From the NCBI GenBank assembly GCA_040754625.1, contig JBFMCF010000128.1:1-48241 (forward strand): a stretch of DNA of 48,241 nt, given 5' to 3'. A program made the position numbers and the translations under genes. Below the pieces are notes generated by a model. The model was not told the origin of the DNA. It ran no database searches and saw only the letters and a program-made list of their open reading frames with translations. Within the stretch, counting starts at the first letter, position 1. Each line of letters opens with the position of its first letter. The DNA comes from a bacterium (GTDB lineage: Bacteria; JACRDZ01; JAQUKH01). Shown piece after piece: positions 7,381-15,823 of this stretch.

Positions 7381-8637
7381 TTATTCTCTAACCTGCCCGT
7401 TCCCGTAGATAATGAATTTGCTTGTTGTAAGCTCTTCCAGTCCCATCGGCCCGCGGGCGTGGAGTTTGTTGGTGCTTATGCCTATTTCCGCGCCGAGCCC
7501 GAACTGGCCGCCGTCCGTAAACCGCGTTGACGCGTTAACATAAACCGCGGCGGAATCCACTTCCCGCAGAAACCTTTGTGAATTTTCATAACTTGATGTC
7601 ACAATAGCGTCCGAGTGGTGCGACCCGTAAAAATTTATATGCCCTATCGCTTCATCCATATCCTTAACTGTGCGGATGGACAAAATCAAATCAAGATATT
7701 CAGTATACCAGTCATTTTCCGATGCCTCTTCGATTCCCTTCAAAATTTTCCTTGTTTCTGGACAGCCTTTTAAAACAACCTTAGCGCCAGTTAAAGATTT
7801 CGCGGTAATGGGTAAAAACTTTCCCGCGATTTTTTCATGGACCAGCAGTGTTTCAATCGCGTTGCAGACTCCTGGCCTCTGGACCTTTGCGTTAAAAACA
7901 ATTTTATCAGCCATATCAAAATCCGCCGATTCATCAACGAAAACATGACAGACACCTTTATCATGTTTTATCACAGGAATAGTCGAATTTTCCACAACGT
8001 TTCGTATAAGTTCTTCCCCACCGCGCGGGATTATCACATCCAGGTATTTATCCTGTTTCAGCATTTTCATCACCGCTTCGCGTTCAGTAATATCAATTAT
8101 CTGGACACATGATTCCGGCAGGCCCGCTTCCCTTGCCGCCTCAATTAAAATTCCGGCAAGTGCTATATTAGACCTTATGGCCTCTGAACCTCCCCTGAGA
8201 AGAACACTGTTTCCCGCCTTTACACACAGGGAAGCGGCCTCCACAGTAACATTCGGCCGTGACTCGTAAATAATCCCTATCGCTCCAATCGGCACCCTCA
8301 TTCTGCCAATAGTCAAACCATTCGGCCTTTTCCACATTTTTATCACTTCTCCCACGGGGTCGGGTAAATTTATCACATCTTTAAGGCCTTCGCACATTTC
8401 ATCTATCCTTTTTTCATTCAAAACCAGCCTGTCAATCATTGCGCCTGATGTCCCGCTTTTTTTCGCGGCCTCCACATCTTTTTTATTCTCAGCTATGACA
8501 AAATCAGCTTTTTCTTTAAGCTTTTTGCCCATTAATTCAAGCGCACGATTTTTAACACGTCCCTCTACGGAAGCCAGTTTCATGCCCGACTCACGGCACA
8601 ATCCTGCTTTACGTTGTATGTAAACTTCTATCTGCAT
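7381..8637 (-). CDS. proA: Gamma-glutamyl phosphate reductase
   Basis: A 418-residue NADPH-dependent enzyme making glutamate-5-semialdehyde for proline synthesis. Signatures include RMRVPIGAIGIIYESRPNVT, the catalytic cysteine in QRPGVCNAIETLL and GPMGLEELTTSKF near the C-terminus. The start at 8637 (MQIEV) is preferred over 8655 because GGGAGG lies just upstream (8643-8648). The gene begins 28 bp inside the end of the glycosyltransferase gene, implying translational coupling. No proB is next to it. Confidence 0.95.
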   Translation of the reverse strand: MQIEVYIQRKAGLCRESGMKLASVEGRVKNRALELMGKKLKEKADFVIAENKKDVEAAKKSGTSGAMIDRLVLNEKRIDEMCEGLKDVINLPDPVGEVIKMWKRPNGLTIGRMRVPIGAIGIIYESRPNVTVEAASLCVKAGNSVLLRGGSEAIRSNIALAGILIEAAREAGLPESCVQIIDITEREAVMKMLKQDKYLDVIIPRGGEELIRNVVENSTIPVIKHDKGVCHVFVDESADFDMADKIVFNAKVQRPGVCNAIETLLVHEKIAGKFLPITAKSLTGAKVVLKGCPETRKILKGIEEASENDWYTEYLDLILSIRTVKDMDEAIGHINFYGSHHSDAIVTSSYENSQRFLREVDSAAVYVNASTRFTDGGQFGLGAEIGISTNKLHARGPMGLEELTTSKFIIYGNGQVRE

Positions 8638-9757
8638 ATTTTCCTCCCAATTCAATTATTATGTTACCGATGTCACTTGTGGCCGTTGGTTTTGCGAGTT
8701 TCAACGCGGATTGCTTCATTTGTAGAAGCTTTTCAGGGTCTTTAAACAGCATTTTAACTGTACTGCCTAATTCATTAATATTATCCACTCTGACGGCTGT
8801 CCCATTTTTAACAAGAAACCGGCTGTTATATTCTTCCTGCCCGGGAATAGGATTAACAATGACCATCGGCAAACCCTTGATTAGGACCTCGGCGCTTGTT
8901 AAACCGCCCGGTTTTGTAATAATTAAATCGCTTATGTCCATGAGTTCGTTCAAATGCTCAGCAAACCCATAAACTTTCAGTTGATTGCCCTGATTAACTT
9001 TTATTAAATCCAGTTTTTTCTTCAGTTTTTTGTTATTCCCTGCGACGGCGATCACCTGGTATGGAATATCAATCTTATCGAGTTCAGATATGACTTCCTT
9101 GAGCTTCCCTATCCCGCGGCTTCCGCCCATTAAAAGTATTGTCTTTATTTTATCTGATAATTTTTCTTTCCTTAATATTTCCTGTTTATTATTGGACATT
9201 GCGAAATCCTGGGCTACAGGGATACCGGAAAGTTTTATTCTATTTTCATCAATTCCGTGTTCCATAAGTTTCATTTTCATATCTTCTGTCGCGACAAAGT
9301 ATATATCCACTTCTTTATAAATCCAGTAAATATGCGCCACAAAATCCGTCATTATGGCAACAAGCGGGATATTTATTTTTTTCCTTCTTTTTAACCCGGC
9401 GACTATACCGCACGGGATGGCCTGCGTGCATACTATTACCGAAGGGTTAAACCTCTTGATAAGTGAATAAAACCTTATAGAATTCCCCCAGTTTATCAAT
9501 GAGTAGAATATATTAATTTTTTTCTTTACCCAGGTATTATCGTATAAATACCCCCATAATTCAGGCGCTAATTTTATTGTATAAAAATAAATAAATGAAA
9601 CAATATTCGTTGCCACAAAACCTGAAAAGCTGAAGGAATTTACGCATAATGTGGCAATATCAGGGTCACGCGTTTTTATATACTTTTCAATCGCCTTCGC
9701 GGCCTGCTGATGGCCCGACCCTATGGAAACATAAGAAAATAAAATACGCGGTTTCAT
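8609..9757 (-). CDS. GT28-family glycosyltransferase (MGDG synthase/MurG-like, diacylglycerol glycosyltransferase type)
   Basis: A 382-residue protein. The N-terminus SYVSIGSGHQQAAKAI is the SxxxGxGHxxAA motif of the MGDG synthase/UgtP family of GT28; the C-terminal donor-binding half has LLMGGSRGIGK and the KPGGLTSAEVLIKGLP signature (GGxT...E), with PIPGQEEYN further on. These enzymes transfer hexose from a nucleotide sugar to diacylglycerol at the inner face of the membrane. A hydrophobic segment after residue 50 fits membrane attachment. The product could be a glycolipid; the acceptor cannot be told. It overlaps proA. Confidence 0.85.
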   Translation of the reverse strand: MKPRILFSYVSIGSGHQQAAKAIEKYIKTRDPDIATLCVNSFSFSGFVATNIVSFIYFYTIKLAPELWGYLYDNTWVKKKINIFYSLINWGNSIRFYSLIKRFNPSVIVCTQAIPCGIVAGLKRRKKINIPLVAIMTDFVAHIYWIYKEVDIYFVATEDMKMKLMEHGIDENRIKLSGIPVAQDFAMSNNKQEILRKEKLSDKIKTILLMGGSRGIGKLKEVISELDKIDIPYQVIAVAGNNKKLKKKLDLIKVNQGNQLKVYGFAEHLNELMDISDLIITKPGGLTSAEVLIKGLPMVIVNPIPGQEEYNSRFLVKNGTAVRVDNINELGSTVKMLFKDPEKLLQMKQSALKLAKPTATSDIGNIIIELGGKYADRSLHTT

Positions 9758-9810
9758 AATGAAGAATATTTTAGCATACTTCTATCTTGTGTCAAAGAAG
9801 TTTAAATAAA

Positions 9811-9846
9811 AAAACCTTCATAAGTTATCATCCTTATGAAGGTTTT
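9811..9846. terminator. Strong hairpin terminator
   Basis: A perfect 14-bp stem (9811-9824 with 9833-9846; loop of 8 nt). Both arms are flanked by A/T runs; on the minus strand the stem is followed by seven T residues. It ends the long leftward block that began at ylxM; it may also act on the plus strand. Confidence 0.9.
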
Positions 9847-9871
9847 CAAAAATTCAGAAAATAGCCGTACT

Positions 9872-10582
9872 TTATTTCCTGATCAGGGCGCGGGTCGGTT
9901 TATCTTTTTCTAATTGCCTGACATATCTCTCTATATCTTCACCCAAATCTATTTTCCTGTAAATATTGTTCATCAAATTTTTTGTATCAATTTCCCTCAA
10001 ATTCTGTTCTAAAATCACATTTACCATTGTCCATATAATATCTTCTCTTAATTCTTTTTCCTTTAAATCCGCAAAAATACCGCCCAAAAGCAAAAACCGC
10101 GGGTAATCTCCTTTTTGGCTGATTACCTGGCCCGCTATTTTTCTGGCACCTTCCTCTGTTAAACCCCTCATTAAAAATTCAGCCAGCGATATCACCGCGG
10201 TCTCCTCCGCATCTTCTTCTTTACCTTTTTTCAACCCTCTATTTTCAAACTCATTTAATAATGCCCGGGACAATTTCAGGGTTTCTTTATTTTTGTTTAC
10301 AACGTCGATAATATTTTTCAATCCGATGTCTTTGGACAGTCCTTCCTTGATTTTGTTAATCAGCGGAGTAACCGGGACCATTTCCTTTTTTGCCTGGTCC
10401 AATATCTCCAATAATTCAACCTGGTATTTTGTTTCCCGGTATTGATAATTCTTTATTTCTGTAATAATGTTATCCAGATTTATTTCTTCCTGGAAATTCG
10501 AAGAGGCAAATGTTTTAATTTGACAAAGACCTGCGAAAACTGCACATAATATAACTGCTATAACAGACTTATTTAACTTCAT
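9872..10582 (-). CDS. Secreted/periplasmic protein of unknown function
   Basis: A 236-residue protein with a clear signal peptide (MKLNK, hydrophobic core to about residue 20, cleavage likely after TFA-S at 26-27). The mature part is largely alpha-helical and charged, with no cysteine pair or catalytic motif I recognise. It is the last gene before the terminator and follows the sigma/anti-sigma pair, so it may be part of that regulon or its envelope-stress output. I do not recognise the family. Confidence 0.75.
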   Translation of the reverse strand: MKLNKSVIAVILCAVFAGLCQIKTFASSNFQEEINLDNIITEIKNYQYRETKYQVELLEILDQAKKEMVPVTPLINKIKEGLSKDIGLKNIIDVVNKNKETLKLSRALLNEFENRGLKKGKEEDAEETAVISLAEFLMRGLTEEGARKIAGQVISQKGDYPRFLLLGGIFADLKEKELREDIIWTMVNVILEQNLREIDTKNLMNNIYRKIDLGEDIERYVRQLEKDKPTRALIRK

Positions 10583-10602
10583 TGTATTTCCCTCTGCTTA
10601 TA

Positions 10603-11235
10603 TTATAACTCAAGCAATGAATTTTTTCCACCAAAACCGTCATCTATAAATTTCTTTGCACCGGGATCAGGCATCCATCTTTTACCGTCAATAACAAACA
10701 TATATTGGTATCGCCCTTTTTTCAGGGGAACATCAATTGCCCATTTATTATCGCCGTCAGGATTGAGCATCATGGCCTTTGTATCCCACCCGTTAAAATC
10801 ACCGGCTAAAGAAATCGTGTTTATTCCATTGTAATTCCCGGGCAATTCGAGTTGGAATTTAACATTTATTACCTCCGCGCCGCTAAACCGGTTTCTTGGA
10901 AATAAGTAAAGGCTTATGCCCATTAAAAGAACGAGCGAGAAGGCCACTGCCACATTCCATCTTAATACCCTCGGCGTAAAAATAAAATCCAGCCAATCGG
11001 CTATTTTGTTACTGCTGTATTTGTTAATGCGGTCTGCAACCCGGTATGTAAAATCAGCGGGAACAGTAATCACTGAAACTGATCTTAAGCCGTCAAGCAT
11101 CTCTTTAAGCTCTGTAAACTCCCTTTTACAGCTATTACATTCCTCCAAATGGGAGGCCAGCCTCTTATGCTCATCCCCGGCAAGGATCCCCTCTATATAG
11201 GCGTCTAATAATTCAATTACTTCATTGCATTTCAT
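10603..11235 (-). CDS. Zinc-finger anti-sigma factor fused to a CBM48/AMPK-type glycogen-binding domain
   Basis: About 210 residues. Start at 11235 (MKCNEV) chosen for the GCAGGAG site upstream. Residues 3-36 form a ZAS zinc finger (C3, H29-x3-C33-x2-C36), the usual anti-sigma binding unit. A single TM helix is at about 97-116. Outside the membrane is a domain ending the protein with VSLAGDFNGWD-like (TISLAGDFNGWDTKAM) and YQYMFVIDGKRWMPDP, the signature of CBM48/AMPK glycogen-binding modules. It lies just after the ECF sigma gene. Known ZAS proteins hold their sigma factor until an envelope signal is perceived; a sugar-binding sensor is inferred. The fusion is unusual in my experience. Confidence 0.85.
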   Translation of the reverse strand: MKCNEVIELLDAYIEGILAGDEHKRLASHLEECNSCKREFTELKEMLDGLRSVSVITVPADFTYRVADRINKYSSNKIADWLDFIFTPRVLRWNVAVAFSLVLLMGISLYLFPRNRFSGAEVINVKFQLELPGNYNGINTISLAGDFNGWDTKAMMLNPDGDNKWAIDVPLKKGRYQYMFVIDGKRWMPDPGAKKFIDDGFGGKNSLLEL

Positions 11236-11281
11236 TTTTATCTTCTCCTGCTTTAATATACCAAAATTTTTTGTGTAAGTT

Positions 11282-11869
11282 TCAAAATTTATTTTTTGTT
11301 TCTTTGTCCCAAAGTTCTTTAAGGACCCTGCGCGCACGGTGTATCTGAATCTTCACTGTCCCAAGCGGTAAATTAACTATATTGGCTATCTCATTGTATT
11401 GTAAACCGTGCAGGTACTTTAAAACCACCACCACCCTGTATTTTTTAGGCAGCTGGCTGATAATCCGCTGGACAATCATATCGTTTCTCTTTTTTTGCAA
11501 TACCTCCTCGGGTGTTAATTCATCCGAAGCTATCGGCAATTCAAAATCATCGTCCTCCAGGTTAGAAGGTGATTCAAATGAAACCATCTGCATCTTTTTA
11601 TTATCTTTAAGGCGGTTCCGGCAAACATTTATGGAAATAGTATATATCCATGTAAAAAAACTGTATGTTATTTTATATTTGTTTAATGACCGGTATGCCC
11701 TGAAAAAGGCCTCCTGGGCAACATCTTTTGCCTCTTCCCTGTTTCCCAAAAGCCTGTATGCCAGATTATATATTTGAAGTTTATACTTATTAACAAGCGA
11801 CGTAAAGGCGTCATTATTTCCTTTGAGACATTTTCTTACAAGAATTATATCCTCTTCATGCGTGTCCAT
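11282..11869 (-). CDS. ECF sigma factor (RpoE-like)
   Basis: About 195 residues. Region 2 reads NLAYRLLGNREEAKDVAQEAFFRAYRSL (bulk of the -10 binding helix), with FTWIYTISINVCRNRL after it; region 4 has LPKKYRVVVVLKYLHGLQYNEIANIV and GTVKIQIHRARRVL, the helix-turn-helix that reads the -35. Start 11869 (MDTHEED) is the first Met in good register with family members; AAAGGAG lies upstream. It is followed by its membrane anti-sigma factor and preceded by the pilin genes, so it may control secretion or envelope functions. Confidence 0.92.
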   Translation of the reverse strand: MDTHEEDIILVRKCLKGNNDAFTSLVNKYKLQIYNLAYRLLGNREEAKDVAQEAFFRAYRSLNKYKITYSFFTWIYTISINVCRNRLKDNKKMQMVSFESPSNLEDDDFELPIASDELTPEEVLQKKRNDMIVQRIISQLPKKYRVVVVLKYLHGLQYNEIANIVNLPLGTVKIQIHRARRVLKELWDKETKNKF

Positions 11870-11918
11870 CAGTCTCTTTGCTCCTTTAAATGGGGTCATC
11901 AAGGAAAAACAAATTATT

Positions 11919-11960
11919 GCTCTCTCCTTGCTACCCTTGACCCTCGCCCCTTGCTGCTTG
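11919..11960. repeat. Heptamer tandem array between pilin-like and sigma genes
   Basis: Six degenerate 7-nt units: GCTCTCT, CCTTGCT, ACCCTTG, ACCCTCG, CCCCTTG, CTGCTTG. It lies in the short gap between the ECF sigma start and the end of the upstream pilin-like gene. Confidence 0.6.
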
Positions 11961-11967
11961 TTATTTA

Positions 11968-12375
11968 TCACCATGCAGAATAATAGTCTCTTTTCCCCTC
12001 GCTGGATTTCATAGATTCTTCTTTTGACCTGCTGTGTATATCAGAAAAACCCAGATCACCGTTTAGGGTCCAATCCAATTTGCCGGTTACAGGGTCAAAA
12101 AACGGTTTGCGAAGACATTTGAAAGCCACCAATTCACTGATATCGGCGGGAAATTTATTATATTTTTTTTTGTATTCTTTTATCCCGTTTCTTATGCTTT
12201 CCAGGCGAAACTTCAATTCCTCTTCTTTATCCCGTTTGACTATAGTCCTCCAGACTGGTGCCACTACCGCAAGATTTATGCACATAACCGCAATAAAAAT
12301 CATGAGCCAGATATAGGTAAATCCTTCACTTGAATTTTTTGTGCCAAAGGCACTCCTCAACTTTTCACTTTTCAC
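11968..12375 (-). CDS. Pilin-like (pseudopilin) protein with non-canonical class III leader
   Basis: A 135-residue protein with a prepilin-like junction (SSEG-FTYIW) followed by a 20-residue hydrophobic helix and a C-terminal domain ending in DPVTG...W and Y-S-A-W, parallel to the two neighbouring pilins. Position +5, normally Glu, is Trp, which would weaken N-methylation and register in the pilus. The start is uncertain: a GTG at 12375 lies inside a heptamer repeat whose units create several in-phase GTG codons, and no proper Shine-Dalgarno is seen. It probably acts as a minor pseudopilin. Confidence 0.75.
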   Translation of the reverse strand: MKSEKLRSAFGTKNSSEGFTYIWLMIFIAVMCINLAVVAPVWRTIVKRDKEEELKFRLESIRNGIKEYKKKYNKFPADISELVAFKCLRKPFFDPVTGKLDWTLNGDLGFSDIHSRSKEESMKSSEGKRDYYSAW

Positions 12376-12411
12376 TTTTCACTTTTCACTTTGATCCGCC
12401 AAAGGCGGATC
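12360..12411. repeat. Heptamer array (ACTTTTC) followed by GATCCGCC palindrome
   Basis: Nearly five perfect copies of ACTTTTC from 12360 to 12393 adjoin a hairpin GATCCGCC-aaa-GGCGGATC (12393-12411). The array supplies the start region of one pilin-like gene and the hairpin lies just past the stop of the next one. Confidence 0.85.
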
Positions 12412-12415
12412 GATT

Positions 12416-12847
12416 TCACCATTCATTATACGCGGTCCCGTCCAATGCCAATAGATCACTCCCGCTGTGTATATCAAAAACATCCACCTCTTCAGGGGCT
12501 GAAGATATTGTGACCCACGTGTCCCTGCTTTTAGTAAAAGGGTCCATGGGAATTGACCTGATATATCTTTTTTCGACAAGGTCCTCCAGGCTTGCCGGAT
12601 AGGCATTATTATCGGCGTAGTACTGGTCAATAGTGTCCCTCATGACAAATATATCCTTTTTTAACGCGGCCTCTTTTGCTTTTATGACAGAATTTTTATA
12701 AATCGGCTCGGCAAATGACAGAATAATCCCGAGTATGGAAAGCGCAATTACCAGTTCGATTAAAGTAAATCCCCTGTCCTCCAATTTTGCGTTTTGCGTT
12801 TTGCATTTTGCATTTAAAAAATTACCAGTCACTGTATTTTGTCCCAT
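12416..12847 (-). CDS. Type II secretion/type IV pilin-like protein (GspG-type)
   Basis: A 143-residue pseudopilin. The leader is about 26 residues with the cleavage site DRG-FTLIE (Glu at +5 present), then a hydrophobic helix, then a GspG-like globular part with YYADNNAYPASLEDLVE and IPMDPFTKSRDTW, and a terminal NEW. GspG builds the major pseudopilus of type II systems. Leader residues are partly encoded by a heptamer array. Its start overlaps the end of the upstream pilin gene by 26 bp and has GAGG six bases before the ATG. Confidence 0.9.
   Translation of the reverse strand: MGQNTVTGNFLNAKCKTQNAKLEDRGFTLIELVIALSILGIILSFAEPIYKNSVIKAKEAALKKDIFVMRDTIDQYYADNNAYPASLEDLVEKRYIRSIPMDPFTKSRDTWVTISSAPEEVDVFDIHSGSDLLALDGTAYNEW
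12784..12818. repeat. Heptamer array (ATTTTGC/GTTTTGC)
   Basis: Five 7-nt units: ATTTTGC, GTTTTGC, GTTTTGC, ATTTTGC, ATTTAAA. They encode the AKCKTQNAK part of the pseudopilin leader. Confidence 0.8.
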
Positions 12848-13337
12848 CTAACGCCTCTTCTTCACTTTTAGAACGGACATCATAAATATTCCTTCCATCT
12901 GTATTTTTACTGTCAAACGCGTCACTATATGAACGTGCCGCCCATTCTTTTGAGCCTGTAACAGGATCCTCCGGTATCCGCCTCAAAAATTTAAGTTCAA
13001 CCAGTTCTTCCAGGGTAAGAGGATAACCTATACGGTCCACTTCTTCAACTTTGAACTTCTTGTAAAGTTCCTCCCGGTTTTCATCCCTTTTTGTGCTGTA
13101 AAATTCAGTTTTTAATTCATCAAATTTTATCTTGTAATTGTCAATCGATTTTCTTATCTCCCTTAGGGCCCTTCGCAATTCTATTTCGTCGTTTCTCTTT
13201 ATTGTTATCCTTGTCAGGGGTAAAACAACAGAAGATAAAATCCCGATTATAGCTAAAGTAACCATTAACTCGATAAAACTGAAGCCCTCCGAAATTTTGA
13301 ATTTTGAATTTTGAATTTTGAATTTTTTATTTAACAT
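12822..13337 (-). CDS. Type IV pilin-like/pseudopilin protein
   Basis: A 171-residue prepilin: leader ending in SEG, then FSFIELM with Glu at +5 and a hydrophobic helix, followed by a charged helical region and the GspG-like segment YPLTLEELVELKFLRRIPEDPVTGSKEW. It ends in YSDW like its neighbours. The start overlaps the last codons of the secretin gene by 11 bp. The N-terminal leader (KFKIQNSKFK) is written by a heptamer repeat and is therefore probably variable between strains. Confidence 0.9.
   Translation of the reverse strand: MLNKKFKIQNSKFKISEGFSFIELMVTLAIIGILSSVVLPLTRITIKRNDEIELRRALREIRKSIDNYKIKFDELKTEFYSTKRDENREELYKKFKVEEVDRIGYPLTLEELVELKFLRRIPEDPVTGSKEWAARSYSDAFDSKNTDGRNIYDVRSKSEEEALDGTKYSDW
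13291..13326. repeat. Heptamer array (GAATTTT)
   Basis: Four perfect GAATTTT units (13299-13326) preceded by an imperfect 8-nt one. They encode most of the signal leader of a pilin-like protein. Confidence 0.85.
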
Positions 13338-15279
13338 TTACCTGCGCGCCCCTGAAAGTTACAGGAAATGACTGGGGCATCGGGCTTTCAGGGGTAACCT
13401 TTTTTGCAGAAGCATTGTCAAAACCAATAAGACTTTCCCCTGTCCCGGAAGCTTTGAAATTAACGCTCATAAGCAGCCCCGAACCGCTTACACCCTTTAC
13501 CTGCCCCAGACGGGTAAGGCCGACTATCACCCGTCCCCGGTTAACATCATTCGAAAATAAAAAGGTAGTCGTGTTCCCGTCCTGCCCCAAAAAAGATCCT
13601 TCTTTTGCCGAGACAAATTGCAGGACTTTTGGGTTATATGTAATATAAAAAGGCACGGCAAAAAGATCTGAAATATTATTTACCATTATCTCTAATGAAA
13701 ACTCTTCATTAATTTTGGCATCTTTAGTCTGGGGATTAATATAAATCATATTTGAAACTATATCTGGCTGGCCGGATAAATCCTCTTTTGTCTTTTCTGT
13801 TTTTTCTTCCTCCATGGCGGATTTTTCTTCAACTATCTTCTGCATTTTTGTGAAAGCCTCTTCCACAGGTTCACTGCCTTCTTTAGGCAAAGGGGGTATC
13901 TCCTGCAATAATTCCGGCTTTGCGGGACCGGCAGAAGAAACTTCTATCTCCTTAGACATTACGGCCGTGTCCTGCGCCAGAACAGTTCTATCAACTATAT
14001 AGGGTGTCATCTTCATAATAATCTCAGTTTCAATTTTCTGGTCGCGGCTTGAAGTAAATAATGTCCCAAGAAATGGAATTTTATGCAGCATCGGCACCCT
14101 GGAAGCGCCTTTTCGCTCCTCATCGCTGATTAACCCGCCTAAAATTTTGGATTCACCGTCTTTTAACCTGATAAAACTCTCTACATTCCTTGTGCGGATT
14201 AACGGGTATCCTTTTGAAGTATATTCAACTATTGAACTTACTTCCAGGTTTATTTTAACTGTCACCTGGTTATCAAAATGGATATTTGGTTCCACATCAA
14301 GTTTAATTCCCACATCTTTATACTGGACCTGGGTATTAATGGTCTCTTTCCCCTCGCTGTCCTTTGTGGACGAAGAAATTTCGACGGGGATACGGTCCGC
14401 TATCATAATCTTTGCCTTTTGCTTGTTAGTCACCCTTATTCTTGGATTAGCAAGTATTTTCGCAAAGCTTTTATCATTAACAAGGTTATACCAGACACTG
14501 GGGAGCGAAAGATTTATGTTTTTCTTCACGCTTCCTTCAAATTTTATCTCGTTTAAACCGGATAAAACCCCTTTTTTATCACCTTCTCCCCCGCCTAACT
14601 GCATACCGAGATTTTCCAACCTGTTCCGGTTTATTTCCAGGAGCTCCAATTCAATGTCGACCTGGGTCCCAAGCTTATCATTGGCCTCAATCACCTGCTG
14701 GGCCATATCAATATTTTCTTTTGTATCGCGAAGGACAATAGCATTAAGCCTTTCATTAATAAATATCTGTTTCGTCTGAATCATAGTGCGAAGCAGGTTT
14801 ATAATGTCTTTCGCTTCGGCATTGGTCAAATAAAAGGTCCTTATCACCATATCCTGGTAATTTTTTATCCTTTCTCCCTTTTTAGGCACCACCACCATGG
14901 AATTTTTATCAATGGTTATTTTTGTCAAATCGTTTGTTTTCAATAAAATATCCAGCGCCTGTTCAAAAGGAAGAGAATCAATGTAAACATTGATTTTTTT
15001 ATTTTGGACCGTTTCGTCAAAAAATATGTTTACACCTGTCATTTTTGATAAAATCTCAAAAATATCTTTAAGATAAGCATTTTTAAATTTAAGAGTAATC
15101 GGCTGGATCGCGGGGTCCTGTTTTTTCCCCGGGTTTGCCGGATCCGCCGGTTTTACATGGACGGTGCCGGAATTTTTTTCTGAAGCCCCGTCTCCCGGTT
15201 CGTTGTCAATTTCGCTGTAAATCCCGGTTTGAAGATAAAAGATACCCGTTATTAAAAACAGGATAATTCCCTTTTTCAT
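13327..15279 (-). CDS. Secretin (GspD/PilQ-type) with C-terminal cohesin domain
   Basis: A 650-residue outer-membrane secretin. Signal peptide at 1-20; short N-terminal domain (about 60-112, LKFKNAYLKDIFEILSKM) and an NolW/N1 domain (about 120-195, FYLTNAEAKDIINLLRTM); the secretin core (about 215-430) has VGIKLDVEPNIH and the LGGLI pore signature. After a linker rich in Glu/Lys, residues about 510-650 form a cohesin-like beta sandwich (VNNISDLFAVPFYITYNPKV). A cohesin tail on a secretin is uncommon and could bind a dockerin-like or surface partner (inference). An excellent GAGGAG site precedes the ATG; pilO ends 10 bp upstream. Confidence 0.92.
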   Translation of the reverse strand: MKKGIILFLITGIFYLQTGIYSEIDNEPGDGASEKNSGTVHVKPADPANPGKKQDPAIQPITLKFKNAYLKDIFEILSKMTGVNIFFDETVQNKKINVYIDSLPFEQALDILLKTNDLTKITIDKNSMVVVPKKGERIKNYQDMVIRTFYLTNAEAKDIINLLRTMIQTKQIFINERLNAIVLRDTKENIDMAQQVIEANDKLGTQVDIELELLEINRNRLENLGMQLGGGEGDKKGVLSGLNEIKFEGSVKKNINLSLPSVWYNLVNDKSFAKILANPRIRVTNKQKAKIMIADRIPVEISSSTKDSEGKETINTQVQYKDVGIKLDVEPNIHFDNQVTVKINLEVSSIVEYTSKGYPLIRTRNVESFIRLKDGESKILGGLISDEERKGASRVPMLHKIPFLGTLFTSSRDQKIETEIIMKMTPYIVDRTVLAQDTAVMSKEIEVSSAGPAKPELLQEIPPLPKEGSEPVEEAFTKMQKIVEEKSAMEEEKTEKTKEDLSGQPDIVSNMIYINPQTKDAKINEEFSLEIMVNNISDLFAVPFYITYNPKVLQFVSAKEGSFLGQDGNTTTFLFSNDVNRGRVIVGLTRLGQVKGVSGSGLLMSVNFKASGTGESLIGFDNASAKKVTPESPMPQSFPVTFRGAQVNVK

Positions 15280-15289
15280 CTAATTCTCC

Positions 15290-15823
15290 TCATAAAAAAT
15301 AAGTAGACATCGTTAATTGTATTGATAACTCCTCGCGCATGGAATACGACGTTTTAATCGCCAAACGTTCAATCCAGATGACTTTTCTCATTGTTTCTAT
15401 TTCATAGATAAACCTTCTTATTTCGGAATAACTTCCTTCCACGGGCAGAGAAAAAGAAAGACGGTTATAACCTTCATCTTTTATAAGCTGATATTTTACA
15501 CCGCTTACTTTAACCCCTGTTTTTTCCGCTATATTGGGCAGTTCCCTGATTAATCTTGTAATTTCCTCATAACGGGGAAGTATTAAATCAAATTTTTGCA
15601 GGTCGCTTTCAGTTTTACTAAAATTATCTTTAAAATATTTTTCATTTTTTATTCTTTTCCTTGCTCCAAACAGGTTGTCTCTTAACTCAAAATACTCTGA
15701 TTCTTTGTGATTTACCACCGTTTTTTTCTGCCGTATTACAAACCAGTAAAATACAATATTTAAACCTATTGCCGTGATAAAACCTATTACTAAAACCTTT
15801 AGCGGCTGCCTTAAATTTTCCAT
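15290..15823 (-). CDS. pilO: PilO-like inner-membrane alignment protein
   Basis: A 177-residue protein with an N-terminal TM helix (about 10-28), a coiled region, then a ferredoxin-like fold with FSLPVEGSYSEIRRFIYEIE, typical for PilO (GspM-type) proteins that join with PilN and PilM to align the machine across the periplasm. It directly follows pilN and precedes the secretin, the standard pilMNOQ order. Assignment rests on order and fold pattern, since sequence identity in this family is low. Confidence 0.85.
   Translation of the reverse strand: MENLRQPLKVLVIGFITAIGLNIVFYWFVIRQKKTVVNHKESEYFELRDNLFGARKRIKNEKYFKDNFSKTESDLQKFDLILPRYEEITRLIRELPNIAEKTGVKVSGVKYQLIKDEGYNRLSFSLPVEGSYSEIRRFIYEIETMRKVIWIERLAIKTSYSMREELSIQLTMSTYFL

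Noticed and set aside
11382-11777. Plus-strand frame of 131 codons over the ECF sigma gene
   Set aside because: Antisense shadow of a conserved sigma factor; no RBS or similarity.
14147-14779. Long plus-strand frame opposite the secretin
   Set aside because: Mirrors the conserved secretin core; Ser/Phe-rich shadow composition.
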